A stretch of DNA of 64,000 nt from Plasmodium malariae (taxonomy: Eukaryota > Apicomplexa > Aconoidasida > Haemosporida > Plasmodiidae), in contig NW_021638285.1 of NCBI RefSeq assembly GCF_900090045.1, forward strand, positions 1-64,000. Direction: 5' to 3'. The position numbers and the translations under genes are program-made. Under the pieces are notes generated by a model. It was not told the DNA's origin and made no database searches. It worked only from the letters and a program-made list of their open reading frames with translations. How positions within the stretch are numbered: the first letter of the stretch is position 1; each line of letters starts with the position of its first letter. Below are positions 12,712 to 25,273 of the stretch, piece after piece.

Positions 12712-14676
12712 GGTGCATAACAAGAAACATGTTTTTTTATATAACTTATTCATATGAAACGTTATATGTAATATCTTTAGTTTATATACTTAATAAACAT
12801 ATACATTGTTTCTATAATTTTATTAATGTACATGGGTTTAAAACGTAATCCTTATAATTAATACTCATAAATTATTATCTTTGTTTGTTGGTAAATTTGA
12901 ATGTATTAATGATTGTCATTTTTTATTATAAATTATTGTTGATTCAAAATAAAAAAACATCATGTAATATATGCATTTCTGTATATAATTAGATTCTTAT
13001 AAGAAACATATATATATGAGTTAAAATTAATATATATCATCACAATTAATATTATTGTATTGAATTCATTTATTAATTTATGTTATAACTGTAATATTTC
13101 TGGTTTATATATTTTATCATATTCTAGTATAAAATTATTTAATATTATAAGATTATTAAGAAAAAGAATTATTATTTTTAAATTAAAATTTAACGTGCGT
13201 TGTTTTTTACATTATGAAAGTAAGAGATTATATTATACTGTAATTTTTTTTTCTGTTTTTATTTTAACTTAAAAATAGTATTTTAAATTTCTTTTTATTT
13301 CGTTCATAATTTCTTATTAATATATTAATTGATACTCTTAAAAAATAATATTTTAGATTTTTACAATAATTTGTTGTTCTTATATTCATTTTATAATTGT
13401 CATTATCTAATTTATATCACATACGTAGTATAAATAATTCAACAGATCATTCTAATTGTATGAGTATTATTAAAAAAAAGAATTTTCATTTATTTGTATA
13501 TATGTTCTTTATCTGTATCGGTAAATTTATTTTTTTGACAAAATATATTTGTAGAAGATAAAATAAAACTAATTTATTAGCTCAAAAAATATCACGATAA
13601 AAGTTACTAAATAATATATTTTGGTAAAATATATTGTTACACTGCATTAGGTCTAGTTTACATATAATAATTTATATATTGTCATTATTATATATATATT
13701 ATTTGGAATTCTTCTTAATTACGGTAATTGAATAAAACATTCGTATATTAATTTTATTGTGTTCTTATTTTTAACATAATAATATATTAATATTTTTTCA
13801 AATATATATATGTAGGTAAACATTAAAAACTTTATGAGGATTAATTTTAAAAATCTTCCCTTTAGAAATAATGGTACAAATTAAATTAAAAATTAAATTT
13901 TTTAAAAATATAAAACAAAAATAAAGAGTAAGCTTTATTTACATTTAAAATATATGTAAGTTATTATAGATTCAATGATACTTTATAAATTAAACTTCCT
14001 ATATATATTTTAAACCATATTATAAAGTTCCTGTATATGAGAAAACTAAAAAACGTATTATATTTCAGAAAAAGCAAAAGTTTTAAAAATTGGATACATT
14101 AATTATTGCAATTATTGTACAGTTACAACAATTAATACATTATAAAATAAATAACTCATTTATTCAAAGTGTAATATTCTAGAATAAGAACTGATAATAG
14201 GAAAACATTATTAAAGTTAAAAATTACTATCCTTATATACAAGATATTGGAATACATATATATTCTATATGTTTAATGCTGTAAATTAAATAAGTATTTC
14301 AAAATATTAATATATCATATATTTTTTTTAACATTAAAAAGTTTATATAAAAAAAACTTTTAATTACTTGACTATATTAAATAATTAACGTATACATTTT
14401 GAATATTTATGAGTGAATTAGAATTATTGTATATGATTTAATGTCATTTTTTAATCATAATGTAAATATTAAAAATTTATAATATATTTTTAAAGATGTT
14501 TTATTTTGGTCCTCATTATAAAATCTATTTTAGTTATCTATATATTATTATTTACCTAAGAAGAAATAATAATTAAAAAGTGAAAAAACACATATAGTAC
14601 GATTTACGTTGAATGTATAATACTTATTATAAATATAATACATTCTGAATATATTACATCTTTAGAAAACTATATA
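12712..14676. other. AT-rich intergenic sequence
   Basis: No gene supported. A 70-codon ORF at 13060-13272 has only Ile/Leu/Tyr-rich composition. A block like the fam upstream element sits near 14245-14275, and a GAATT-containing block near 14407 precedes the fam-l pseudogene. Confidence 0.5.
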
Positions 14677-15648
14677 ATGGAACACAATATATGGTTTTTA
14701 TTTTTTAAAATTTCTGTATATATAACTTTTACTTGGATATGTCACTTTTACAATGAGGAGGTGCGAAAACTTTATTGGAATATCTTTGTATTATTTATAT
14801 TATTACTGTTTATTATTATTAATCCTTTTTTTTTTTTTTTTTGTATAAGTATATTTTTTCATTTAAATAAGAACTATTTACATTTTTTTTTCTTTTTAGA
14901 ATTCTTTAAATAAATATTTAGATAATAAATGTAGTATTGCTAAAAAATTATATACAAAAAATTATCGATTATTAGCAAAATATGAGCAGGGTAAGAACTT
15001 TTTCATCGTAAATTTTTAATGAAGAAATGCCACATAATGAAATGGCACAAAAAAAATGTATAACTAATAATAAAAAAGGGACAAATGGAAAACAAAAACC
15101 CTCAAATAGTAGTTCGTTATATATTGAGTAATACGATAGAAATAATGAGAAACGTATATCTGGTATTTCTAAAGAAAAAAAGCATCCCAGTTTTTAAAAA
15201 AAAAATATTTAAAGAACTTGATTATAAAGACTACATTAAAAACGTCAAGATAAATGATGATAAAAAATATAAATAACTATATCTTAAAAAAAAAAGAATA
15301 CGAATTGCTTTACTTTTGTTATTTTTCTTGGTATAGATACTACACATAGTGGATCTTTCATTAGAGAAAATTACAAAGGGTAGATTATTGGGTTTATTAG
15401 GCTTGTTAAACGCCAAAAATGGAACTGTAACTTGAATGTCTACTGTTGACGTAGAGAGGGGTTTGATAACGTGGTTCAACATAGGAGAATGCAGTGCATC
15501 AAAATCAATAACTCTATCAACTATTTTGTTTTATTGCTTACCTTTATATATATTTGTTGTTATATGTATTGTATGGACGGTTTATTACAATAAAAAAGTT
15601 ATAAAATATGAAAATGTTAAGTTCACAAAAAGAATAAATAAGAAGTAA
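14677..15648 (+). pseudogene. fam-l: fam-l pseudogene
   Basis: Exon 1 (14677-14760) is an intact leader (MEHNIWFLFFKISVYITF..WICHF). Exon 2 begins after TTTTTAG at 14900 and opens well (NSLNKYLDNK...NYRLLAKYEQGK), keeping the PEXEL-like RLLA. It then runs out of frame just after RLLAKYEQ, giving a stop at about 15018-15020. Further pieces of the fam-l body survive in different frames: FKELDYKDYIKN near 15206, a broken first membrane segment near 15300, and the C-terminal membrane segment plus YYNKKVIKYENVKF tail up to 15648. Several frameshifts and nonsense codons (for example a TGA at about 15433-15435 directly before MSTVDVERG) rule out a normal product. A short 33-residue exported leader fragment could still be translated. 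The family is clear; the exact number of lesions needs an alignment. Confidence 0.85.
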
Positions 15649-18600
15649 TAAGAATTTTTCTGTAAAGATGAATTTAACATATAGTCATATATTTAGTGAT
15701 ATATTTAACAATTATAGCAACGAATATTTTTGTTTCATAATTACACATATATATACGGGTGTTTCATAGGGGGGTAGTAGTAATGTACATTCTTATTTCT
15801 TTTGTTAATTTGAATTTTTGACTGTTTGAATAATTTTCAATTTTTATTTTAAAAAATTATTTCAGATTAAATAAATATTTTGTCTCCATATATATATTCA
15901 TGTTAAAGTAGATTTTATAAATAAAATATATATATGAGTTAAAATTAATATATAATGGAATAATTTATATAATTTTAGTAGTGTTTCTTTCCATTTCATT
16001 AATAATTTTCTTTTTTTTTTATCAATTCTAAAATGATTATGTATTTAGGTTATATAAGAAAATGTATTATAATTGTTAACTATAAATATGTTTTTTTTGA
16101 ATTCAGTGCGTGTACATGAATACTTATGTTTTACAATGATTTGTTTATATTATTTTTCTTTTTTTCAGAGAAAAAAAATGTTATTATTTATTCTATAAAA
16201 TATATTTTATGCGAAATATTTATAAAAATTATTAATTGTAAAAATCGTTTTAACAGTTTTATTTTTTTATACAGTCTAAATGTGAAATCTTTTATATATC
16301 GAAATAATGTAATTTTTAGTTATATATTATTTTTAACTGTTTACAAACTTGGGGATTCTAAATCATTACAATTAAGTGAATTTCTTAGATCAAATGTAGT
16401 ATCACTTTTGTAAATCTTTGTGCTATTTATTCAATATTTAACAAATTACATTGAAATATATTATATTGAAAATTTATATTAAAGTATATATATATATTCT
16501 ATTTATTTTTTATATCATTAAAGGATTAAATAATTGGATAATAATTAAAAAATATTAATGGAGAGTTTGTTGAATTTTGTTCTAAATATCATTTATTTGG
16601 GATTTAATAATTGAAGGTTCATACATCATATCGTAATATAATATGTTCTATTATTTTTGTATTTTACCAAAAATTACATTAAATATATTAAAATAAGATC
16701 ACATAATACAAAACGTTTGGGTTATATTATATTATAAGTTTTTTTAAACTACTTAAACACTCTAACATTAATGCCTTAATATATTTTTTTTAACATATTC
16801 TTTATACTTTTAAAATATTATAATTTTTATATATATTCAGAATAGAGGATAAAACACGAATATACTTAATGAATATCTATAAATTATTACAGAAATATAT
16901 AAATATTCCTATTGAGGATGAATGTTAAAAATTATGTTGAATAAATGTTAAGTATTAATAGGAAAATAGTTATATATTACGAAAAAACTATATATGTGTG
17001 TACATATTTTAAATTAAATATATAAAAATTATATAAAGGATAACGACGGATTTACAAAAAAATATATACATTAAAGTTCAGGTTATAATAAATTGTGTTT
17101 TGGAATATAAATAAATTCTCATATTTCATAATAGTAGCAAAAAGTAAATAAAAATAAAACAATATACTTATTATATATATTGTAACTTGATAACTGAAAA
17201 TGCATATATTAGGGTAAAAAAAGAATTTAATAAAAAATATTTTTTAATAGATAGTATATTATATATAGAGAAAATTTTATAATAAATTAAAAAATATATA
17301 TATATTAATGAATATGCTTCATATATTAAATAATTTTTACTATATTATTAACGAAAAAAGTTTATGTGGTATTTTTCAATATTTTTAATGTAAATATAAT
17401 TGTAAAATAAAACTTATATTTATTAAAAATTACATATATTAAAAAATATTCTTAAGAAAATTAAATTTTTTAAAAAAAAGTAAATAATTTTATTTAATGA
17501 CATTTTAATAGAACATTGCATTTTTTATATTTTGAAAAAAGTTTGTGATGCATATACATAATTAATTTAGTATATAAATTTATATTATTTTTACATTAAG
17601 ATCCTTATTATATTTACTTAAACAAAATTATCATATTTGTACCATAAAAAGTAAATAATAGTAAAATACATTGTAGTGTTATCGTATATAATTGAAAATA
17701 AATATATATTTTTTTAAAATATTTGTAATTACAATATAAAGAAAAAGAATTTTAAAAAGTACTTATTTTTAGAGTATATTTTATTTTTTTAATTTAATTG
17801 AAAAAATTCTAAGTTTTGTTTTGGAAAATAAATTAATCGCTTTCATACAAAAATCACTTTGAAAAAAAAAAAAAAAAGAGAGAATAAAAAAGTACCTGAG
17901 ACGAATTTTAGAGCAATAAGCTTTAAAAATATAATTTGCAATAATTGAATATTATATATTAGTTTATTCATTACTAAAATACATTGTCTCTATAAATTCA
18001 TTATTTTTAACATTTCTTGGTGTTCATTAAGGATATACAATTATGTAAAAATATGAGTGATATTATAATATCTATATAATACTACTTTATATAAGAGAAT
18101 ATTATCTAACTGGTTAATTTTATTTTTGATGAAAACATTATATTCACACAAGATAAATTTGAAGTTATTATGAACATAAAAAATCATTTGAATGTAACAC
18201 TTAATATATTACTTAAAGATATTTAGTAATATTTTATATTTACATTATTTAAAAAAAAGAAAGAAATTCCCCTTTTATACTTATGACAATTTTTCTTATA
18301 CTTATATGTAGATAAATATAACATGAAATTGAGCAATATTCAGAAATATGTTAATTATAGGTATAAAATTTAGATTTTCAATATTTATATTATTGCATGA
18401 GGGAATATGACATTATTATATTTAACTTCATGGATTTTATATATGAATTATTATAAGAATTGATAATAGTAATAAAAATAATAAGAAAGTTTATATTTCT
18501 TTTTGGTTTTTATGGAATAAAATGGATTTTATACTTTCTGCTATTTTATGCAAAACTATAGTTTATATCATTCTAGAATTATATAATTAATCGGTAACGG

Positions 18601-19444
18601 TATTTTTTATTTACTTGAAATTTAGTTTTCTAAAGAATATTTTATGTTATATTAATCCCTAAATTCATGAGTAAATATTACATATATTTATAATAATGTA
18701 AACATAATTTTATGGTGAAATGATCAAGTAATAACTTTTACAGATAAAATATACTACTGGAGAGATAGAAAAGTGTGGATTAATAAATTTTTGGAATTAT
18801 ACGTGATAATAGGTAAAAAAATTTAAGAATTATTCAATTATTATTTTATGTCATATATATCTAACAATAAGAATGATTATATAATATATATATTACTGTT
18901 TTTTTGCTTCCGATTTATGTCCTAATAAATGATATATTAAAGCACTTAGGTTAAAATGTACTATGGGTTCTTCGTTATCTATGAATTATTATTAAATAAA
19001 AAAGGTTATTACTTTAATTATTATTATTATTATTATAAATAAATTATATTTATCAAAAATACTTTGAATAAGTATTTTGAAAAAAGTAAAATTTCATAGT
19101 ACGCGATATTTTCTTTGAATTCTTATTTAAATGGCACTTTATTCTTTAAGACATATATTATAAGTAATTAATACAAAAAATATATAAAGATCAATTTTCC
19201 TAGCATTTTTATATTAAAAATGGTTTTGCATTTTTTTAGTTATTAAAAGAAGTATTATTTAAAAATTTCTATGTATTTATTTTATTATTAATAATTAATA
19301 AAAAATTTATATTTTATTTTCTTAAGTTTTGCGGGAAAACATATAAATATTGATATGTTTTAACATAAAATATAAACAACTATGTGCGGGAATATTAAAA
19401 TTTCTTATGGATAATTTAATCACATCTATTATTCTTTTGTAAGG
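15649..19444. other. AT-rich sequence; 5' flank of a duplicated pir segment
   Basis: No intact gene. From about 17.0 kb the sequence matches the region from about 37.4 kb (for example TTATAATAAATTG then GTTTTRGAATATAA at 17085 and 37468), marking the left part of a segmental duplication. A short block at 18743-18812 behind a TTTTACAG and followed by GGTAAAA, with a related block at 39791, lies about 700 bases before each pir-like ATG. It might be a lost upstream exon. An ORF at 16126-16413 (95 aa) shows no family feature. Confidence 0.5.
19014..19037. repeat. ATT trinucleotide repeat
   Basis: A run of about seven ATT units in non-coding DNA 400 bases before the pir-like gene. It is a typical Plasmodium microsatellite and is likely length-variable. 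Confidence 0.8.
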
Positions 19445-20431
19445 ATGGTGGTAAGTATATAATTATACATTTAATATACCTAAAAATTTTTATGAACTAA
19501 TTTGAATATTATGACGCATATATTTTTTCTTATTAATGTCTTAAACTTCTTTTTACACTTGTATTATTTTACTTTTATTTCATTTTGTATTTTTACTTTA
19601 ACTTTTTAGAAATTAAAAACAAGTAAGATAGAAAAATTGAGACTTTTTTTTGAAGAAGATTATAAACCTTCTGATTTTACAGAAAAATTTTCCTCATTTT
19701 CTTCATTAGAGGGAATACATGAAAATTTATATAAAATTGGTTACATGCTTTATAATAATTTCAAAAATAGACATGTATATCCAGGGTTAATTGATTGCAC
19801 TGATAGTGAATGTGGTAGTTTTAGTATTAGTGATACTGATTACTGTGAGTTATTGAATGAATGGTTAAACAACAAAAAAAATAAATATATAATTGAAGGA
19901 TCTAATTGTGAAGATAACACACAATTATGGGAAAAACACATTGAGGAATTGTGGGAACAAATAAAAATATATATAAAGGATATGTTCTTGTGTGAAAGAA
20001 ATAAAACTATATATACTTGTTCTATTTCACCTGAATTAAAGACTGCTTCACCTGATTTGAAGACTGCTTCACCTGATTTGAAGACTGCTTTATCTGTGGG
20101 TTTTACACTTCTGGGAACTTGTCTTATTAGTTTTTTTTTTTTGTATAAGGTATTATATGAATTATCGTTAAAAATAATAAAATTTTAGGAAAAAAATTGG
20201 GCTTAATTTTTATTTAAACAATATTATTAATATATACGTACATAATATATTTCATTATTTTTTCATATTATATAATAGTTTAGTCCCCTTGGTACCTGGA
20301 TTAACAATAATATAAATAAAAAGAAAAGAATAACAAAAAACATATTTTCTGAAGAATCATCTGGATCATTAGAAAGATCATCTAAAAATGGAGAAATTAC
20401 TATAGGTTATCATTTTGTAGAAGATTCGTAA
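19445..20431 (+). CDS. pir: pir-superfamily (vir-like) protein
   Basis: Three exons in the classic pir layout. Exon 1, 19445-19450, is only ATGGTG (Met-Val) before GTAAGT. Exon 2, 19610-20149, and exon 3, 20279-20431, join in phase 0 for a product of 232 aa. Exon 2 gives KLKTSKIEKLRLFFEEDY, then LYKIGYMLYNNF, several Cys (DCTDSEC, YCELLNEWLN, SNCEDN, CERNKTIYTC), conserved Trp-rich NTQLWEKHIEELWEQIK, and one membrane segment ending FFFLYK at about 162-182. Exon 3 is the short cytoplasmic tail FSPLGTWINN...GYHFVEDS. Pir proteins are exported or surface variant antigens of infected red cells; the function of this member is unknown. Between the last Cys region and the membrane segment lie three tandem 7-residue repeats (SPxLKTA). 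It is smaller than most pir proteins. The paralogue at 40502 supports every exon border. Confidence 0.85.
20027..20089 (+). repeat. Three 21-bp in-frame tandem repeats
   Basis: Three head-to-tail 21-bp units beginning TCACCTGA encode S-P-E/D-L-K-T-A. Units 2 and 3 are identical and unit 1 differs at three bases. They sit in exon 2 of the pir-like gene just before the membrane segment. The paralogue at 40502 has a single SPEFKTP there, so this is a local expansion. Confidence 0.95.
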
Positions 20432-23400
20432 TTTATATATAATGTGTTTTGGTGGCTTATTTTAATAATAATATGAAGAATGAAAAGGTTAATACCTGGA
20501 ATGTTCCACTGTTCAATAAAAAAAACAATAAATAATATAATTACCATATAAGTAACATATATTTAAGTTTCAAGAATAATGCTTTACTCATATTATTATA
20601 CGTTATTCATAATAATGTTATTTTGAACATAATCTACTACAAATAATTCTATAATATTACAGATTAGCAAAAAAATATAGGATTAATATAACATATTTTA
20701 CTTAATAAAATATATATTTCTTTAGAAAAATATAATTAGCTATATTTCTGGTATACTATTCTCTATAGAATGTTACTAAAAAGTTTATATGCCTCTTGAA
20801 GTCACTTAAATCTATAAGAGATAATTTATTTTATATTGCCTTTTGCTCCCGTTGTTATCATTTTTATGAGTTGAGTATTATTTTATTAAATAAATAAAAA
20901 AACAACTATAGGATATATTAATTTTAATGTACAAATTTTTAATAAGTTTTCTAAAATAATTTTAAATAAATAGAAAAAAAACATGATGAAAAAATTATTT
21001 TTTCAGAATATTAATAATATACTTTCTAGTTTAATTAAATTAAATATTTATGTAAATTATATAATATATATTATGTTATGAAGTTATATAAATAATATAT
21101 ATATTTTATTTTTTATAAATGAAATAATTATAATAGAATATATTATCATTTTTTTCAATTACTTCTTATTATACTATTCTTGTATTTTTACTCTATATAA
21201 TAGAAACAATAATAAATAATAATATTTCTCTTAAGAAAGTAAGGAAATGATAATGTATAATTCTAGTATATATTTATCTATATATCGATGTTATAAATAT
21301 ACCATTATTATTATTCGTATTATGGATTATATATTGAGCGTAACGGTAATATCGAGAATTAATTATCTTAATATTTCTTAAATATATAACTGTATATTTA
21401 TATTTAATTTTAAAGTGAAATATTATTTTTGCTAATATAAGTGTATAGAATATATTTTCACTACTTTTCTATATATTCATATTTAATATATTTATATATA
21501 TATTTATTTTTTTACGTAAATATTTAGGAGAATTATATATAAGAAATAGGCAAAAGAAAAAAGATCGGAAATATATATGTAATGAAAAATTATTATGTGA
21601 TCCATCTGTTTTATTATAACTTTACTAATTATTATGATGTATTAATTTTAATTTTATACATGTCTTCTATATAAATAAACTGTATATCTATATGAGATGA
21701 ATTATTTTATTAATATTAACATTTCATTAATAATAATTTAGTTATTACTTATATTACTTTATTTATTTTGTCTGGTATGTACTCATTGGCAAACACAGAA
21801 TGAATATTCCATATAATTAAGTGAATTTTATTTTAAAAACAAAAGTATGTTGTCCAACGTAGTTATTGAATGTGGTATATTAATATAACTTATATTAATT
21901 AATTAATTTTATTAAGTATAAATAAAGTTGTCTAAAAATCAAATATTATCCTTTTTAAAATATAAAATTTCAAATGAAATATATTGTTAAATAATAGAAA
22001 ATTTAGAAAATAGAAAAATAATAAATGGGAAAATGGCACATGAAATAATTCATAAATCTTTTGAATATATTTAAAAAAATAAAGATCTATGTACAGATAA
22101 AATGATAAGTAAACATAAATAACATTGAATTCATAGTAATGTTCAAGAATTTTCAGCAGACGTACAATATATATAAAAAATTATATTATACATATTGTAA
22201 AATATAAAATGAATACGAAAGGATAACGTATTAGAGGCGAAATTAATGAAATTTGTATAAAAAAAGGAATTCATGAAATTACAAATATCTTATATAATTT
22301 TTAGATAATTGGAAAACATTAAAGAATAAATAAATAACAAATAGCAATTAGCTATCTGATATTTTTCCTAATATATTATACATTTTTTTATGATTTTATA
22401 AATATCATTTTTAATTATGTTTAAATTATCATAAGTAAAAATATATACATAAGTTATATTCTTAAATTTAATAATTGTAAACATATCTTATTAACAGAAA
22501 TTATAAATATGACTATTGATACATAATTAATTATCTTGATTAAATTTAAGAGCATTTATTATATTTTATTGAAATAAAAAATAAATGGTACTATGAAAAC
22601 TAGATGATGAAGAAGATTAATAATTCTAAAAATTTAGAATAACAAGATTTAATTTTAAATAAAGGAAAATAATTCCATGTATAATGCAAAATATGCACAA
22701 CTATATTACGTATTATACATAGCATATATATCGTGAGTTTTTTATAAACATGTAATTACAAAAGTAATGTTTTAAGGAAATACATAATATAATATAATTA
22801 ATGTTATCATAAATAACAATAAAATCATACTATATATGTATTAAATTATTTCTAATATTTCAATATGGAAGGTATTATATATTTAGAACCACAAATAAAT
22901 AAATCATTCTTATAAGAAGATACACTATTTTTTTATATTTTATCCATATATTTTATTTTTAATAACATTAAATGTCATAATATATAATTACAATATATTC
23001 ATTTATGAAAATAATATATATACGCTCACAAAAGATTTTTGTTTTAGGGTGAGGTATACTGATAGGAAATAATCAAAATCTGTTAGTGCAATATTAACTT
23101 CTAGAAAAAATTTTATGTATCATGTTAATAATATTGAGTATTTTAGTTATTTACCAATACAAAGAAGAATATATATAGTTATTTTTCTATTATTTTACTT
23201 TCTTTATTGTTGATTAAGTTTATTTTATAAAAATTTATATTATATTTTGGATATAATAAAATAATAATAAAAAATATGCTTTTACTCCATTTAATGAATG
23301 CAGAAATAAATTATTGAAATAATTTTGTTTTTATTACAATCCGTTTAATACTAAAATTATTGTTTTGTTTTGTTTTTTTATATTATATTATATTATATTA

Positions 23401-24266
23401 AAATCTCTTCTGAATACAGATTTTTCATTAAGATATAGAGAATAGTAAGGTCGCAGAATTTATAAATATTTCGTTAATAAATAGTAAGAATACGCTTAGT
23501 TATTATAATTTTCAATAATTAATATGCATAAAAAAAAAAAAACCTATAATTTATTTACTTTTAAAATATATATCTTTTTATAGATTTGATGATATGATAT
23601 AAATTTCACTTTTTATATATATTAATGAGAATAAAGAAATAAGTATGTTATGATTAATATATCATAGAATGGTGTATAAAATATGTTTTCTTCATTTATT
23701 GTAATATTTATTCTATTATTATTAAATTTAATATTTCTAAGAAATAATATTTGTTTTTTAAATATTTATATAAATTAAAAAAAGAAATCAAGAATTATAT
23801 TAAAATTTATTATTATAGTATATAAAAAATTGCATTCCTTATATTCTGTATATTCCATATCCTACATAAACTCCATATGATGAAATATTAAGAAATCATA
23901 TATTATGTTCTTATATTATCATTAGTATAAATAAAGAAAACTGTAAAAATACTATATTATACTAAATAATTATTTTATATATTTTTAATTTGAATAAATG
24001 AATTCGAATTATATTGTTTAGATGAATTATATTTTTATAAATAACACTTTTATAAAAGTTTTACAGTATTTATATAAAGTTACGTTTCATATATTTTGTT
24101 GTAAATAACGTTATAATTTCATAAATTTTATTAATTTTTTTATAAATTATAATAAATAATATATAAATTAAATATATAATTAGAGTGTCTCTTATATTAA
24201 AAAGAATATTATATTATTGTTTATATTGTTCATACTGAATGCATTACAATATTGAATATCGATATA
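20432..24266. other. AT-rich sequence; 3' flank of the duplicated pir segment
   Basis: No gene seen. 20.5-22.3 kb is recognisably related to 41.5-43.3 kb: compare TACCTGGAATGTTCCA at 20491 with TTCTTGGAACATTCTA at 41511, and the AAATTATTATGTKR block at 21585 with that at 42535. The fam upstream block is at about 23838-23880. Confidence 0.5.
23361..23400. repeat. TTTTG and ATATT short tandem repeats
   Basis: TGTTTTGTTTTGTTTT is followed directly by a run of ATATT units. This is non-coding microsatellite DNA with no visible function. Confidence 0.8.
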
Positions 24267-25273
24267 ATGGAACAAAAAATTAGGTTACAGTTATTTATTA
24301 AAGGTAGAAAGTTAATCCATTTAAGTTGGATATATTATTTTTATATTTGTATGGTATGATAATAATAATTCAGTTTATTTGTATTTCTTATATTTTTCAC
24401 TATAAACTTTTATTATTTATTTTAGTGTAAGTTTGTAGATTTGATTAAATTATAATTATATTTTTTTATTAGAGAACTCTTAACGAATCTTTGAATGAAA
24501 GTTACAATGATTGTAGAAAATTATGTAAAAGAAATTTTCGTTTACTCTCAAAATATAAGAAGAATAAGGATTCAAGTATTGTATGTTTAAATGATGTGTT
24601 ACGCAATGAATTATACGATAAGAATGACATACGTAATAATGAAAACATGAATACAGAAAAAAGAAAACAAACGAACAGTAGTTCGTCAAAGATTGAAGGA
24701 CACAATAAATCATATATGAAAAAAAAATCTTGTGTTTTTGAAACCAAAAAATATTCTCGTTTAGAAAAAAAAATATTCAAAGAACTTGATTATGCTAACT
24801 TTCTTAAAAACAACAGGGGGATTAGTAATAAGATTTACCAAAAAATAATACGTAAAAAGTACGGATTTCGATTAGGTTTACCTATATTTTTTGTTTTGTT
24901 GTTATCCTTATTACTTTTACTAGATTTATTCGTGGGTTGTGGACTTATAAGAGGATTGTTTAAGATTTTGAAAATCATCTCTGAATATTTGAAGTACACA
25001 GGTAAAGGAACTGTGAATGGGTTACAAGAAATGTTGAAACCTCTGCATGATTGGTTGAAGGAATCTCATTTTAGTTCTTTCTTCAAATGTGCTGTTAATG
25101 TAACAAGTAATGCTGATAAATCAATAGATAAACATTCTTATATAACCGGTTTCTTTGGTTTTCTGATATATTTCATTCCCATCTTTATAATAGGTGTCAT
25201 ATGTATATTAGGGGTTTTTTACTACCATAAAAAAGTTAAAAAATATGAAAAAATTAAGTTCAAAAAAAGGTAA
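24267..25273 (+). CDS. fam-l: Plasmodium exported protein, fam-l type
   Basis: Exons 24267-24353 and 24473-25273, phase 0, give 295 aa. Exon 1 is again exactly 29 codons, starting MEQKIRLQLFIKGRKLIH. It is less hydrophobic than its paralogues because of an Arg-Lys pair in the leader, which may weaken ER entry. The PEXEL-like motif is R-L-L-S at 52-55. Exon 2 then has the family core FETKKYSRLEKKIFKELDY, first membrane segment at about 162-185, a long loop with GLQEMLKPLHDWLKE, second membrane segment at about 259-280 and the basic tail YYHKKVKKYEKIKFKKR. It is predicted to be exported into the red cell; function unknown. It sits between the pir-like gene at 19445 and the fam-m gene at 27963, and this trio recurs at 40.5-49.5 kb. 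Confidence 0.87.

Noticed and set aside
16126..16413. 95-codon + strand ORF
   Set aside because: Phe/Ile/Asn/Lys-rich, no PEXEL, leader or family motif; such ORFs arise by chance in AT-rich DNA with long T runs.
24480..24780. ORFs on the - strand opposite the fam-l gene (77 and 92 codons)
   Set aside because: They are antisense shadows of the 24267-25273 exon 2 with no motif of their own.
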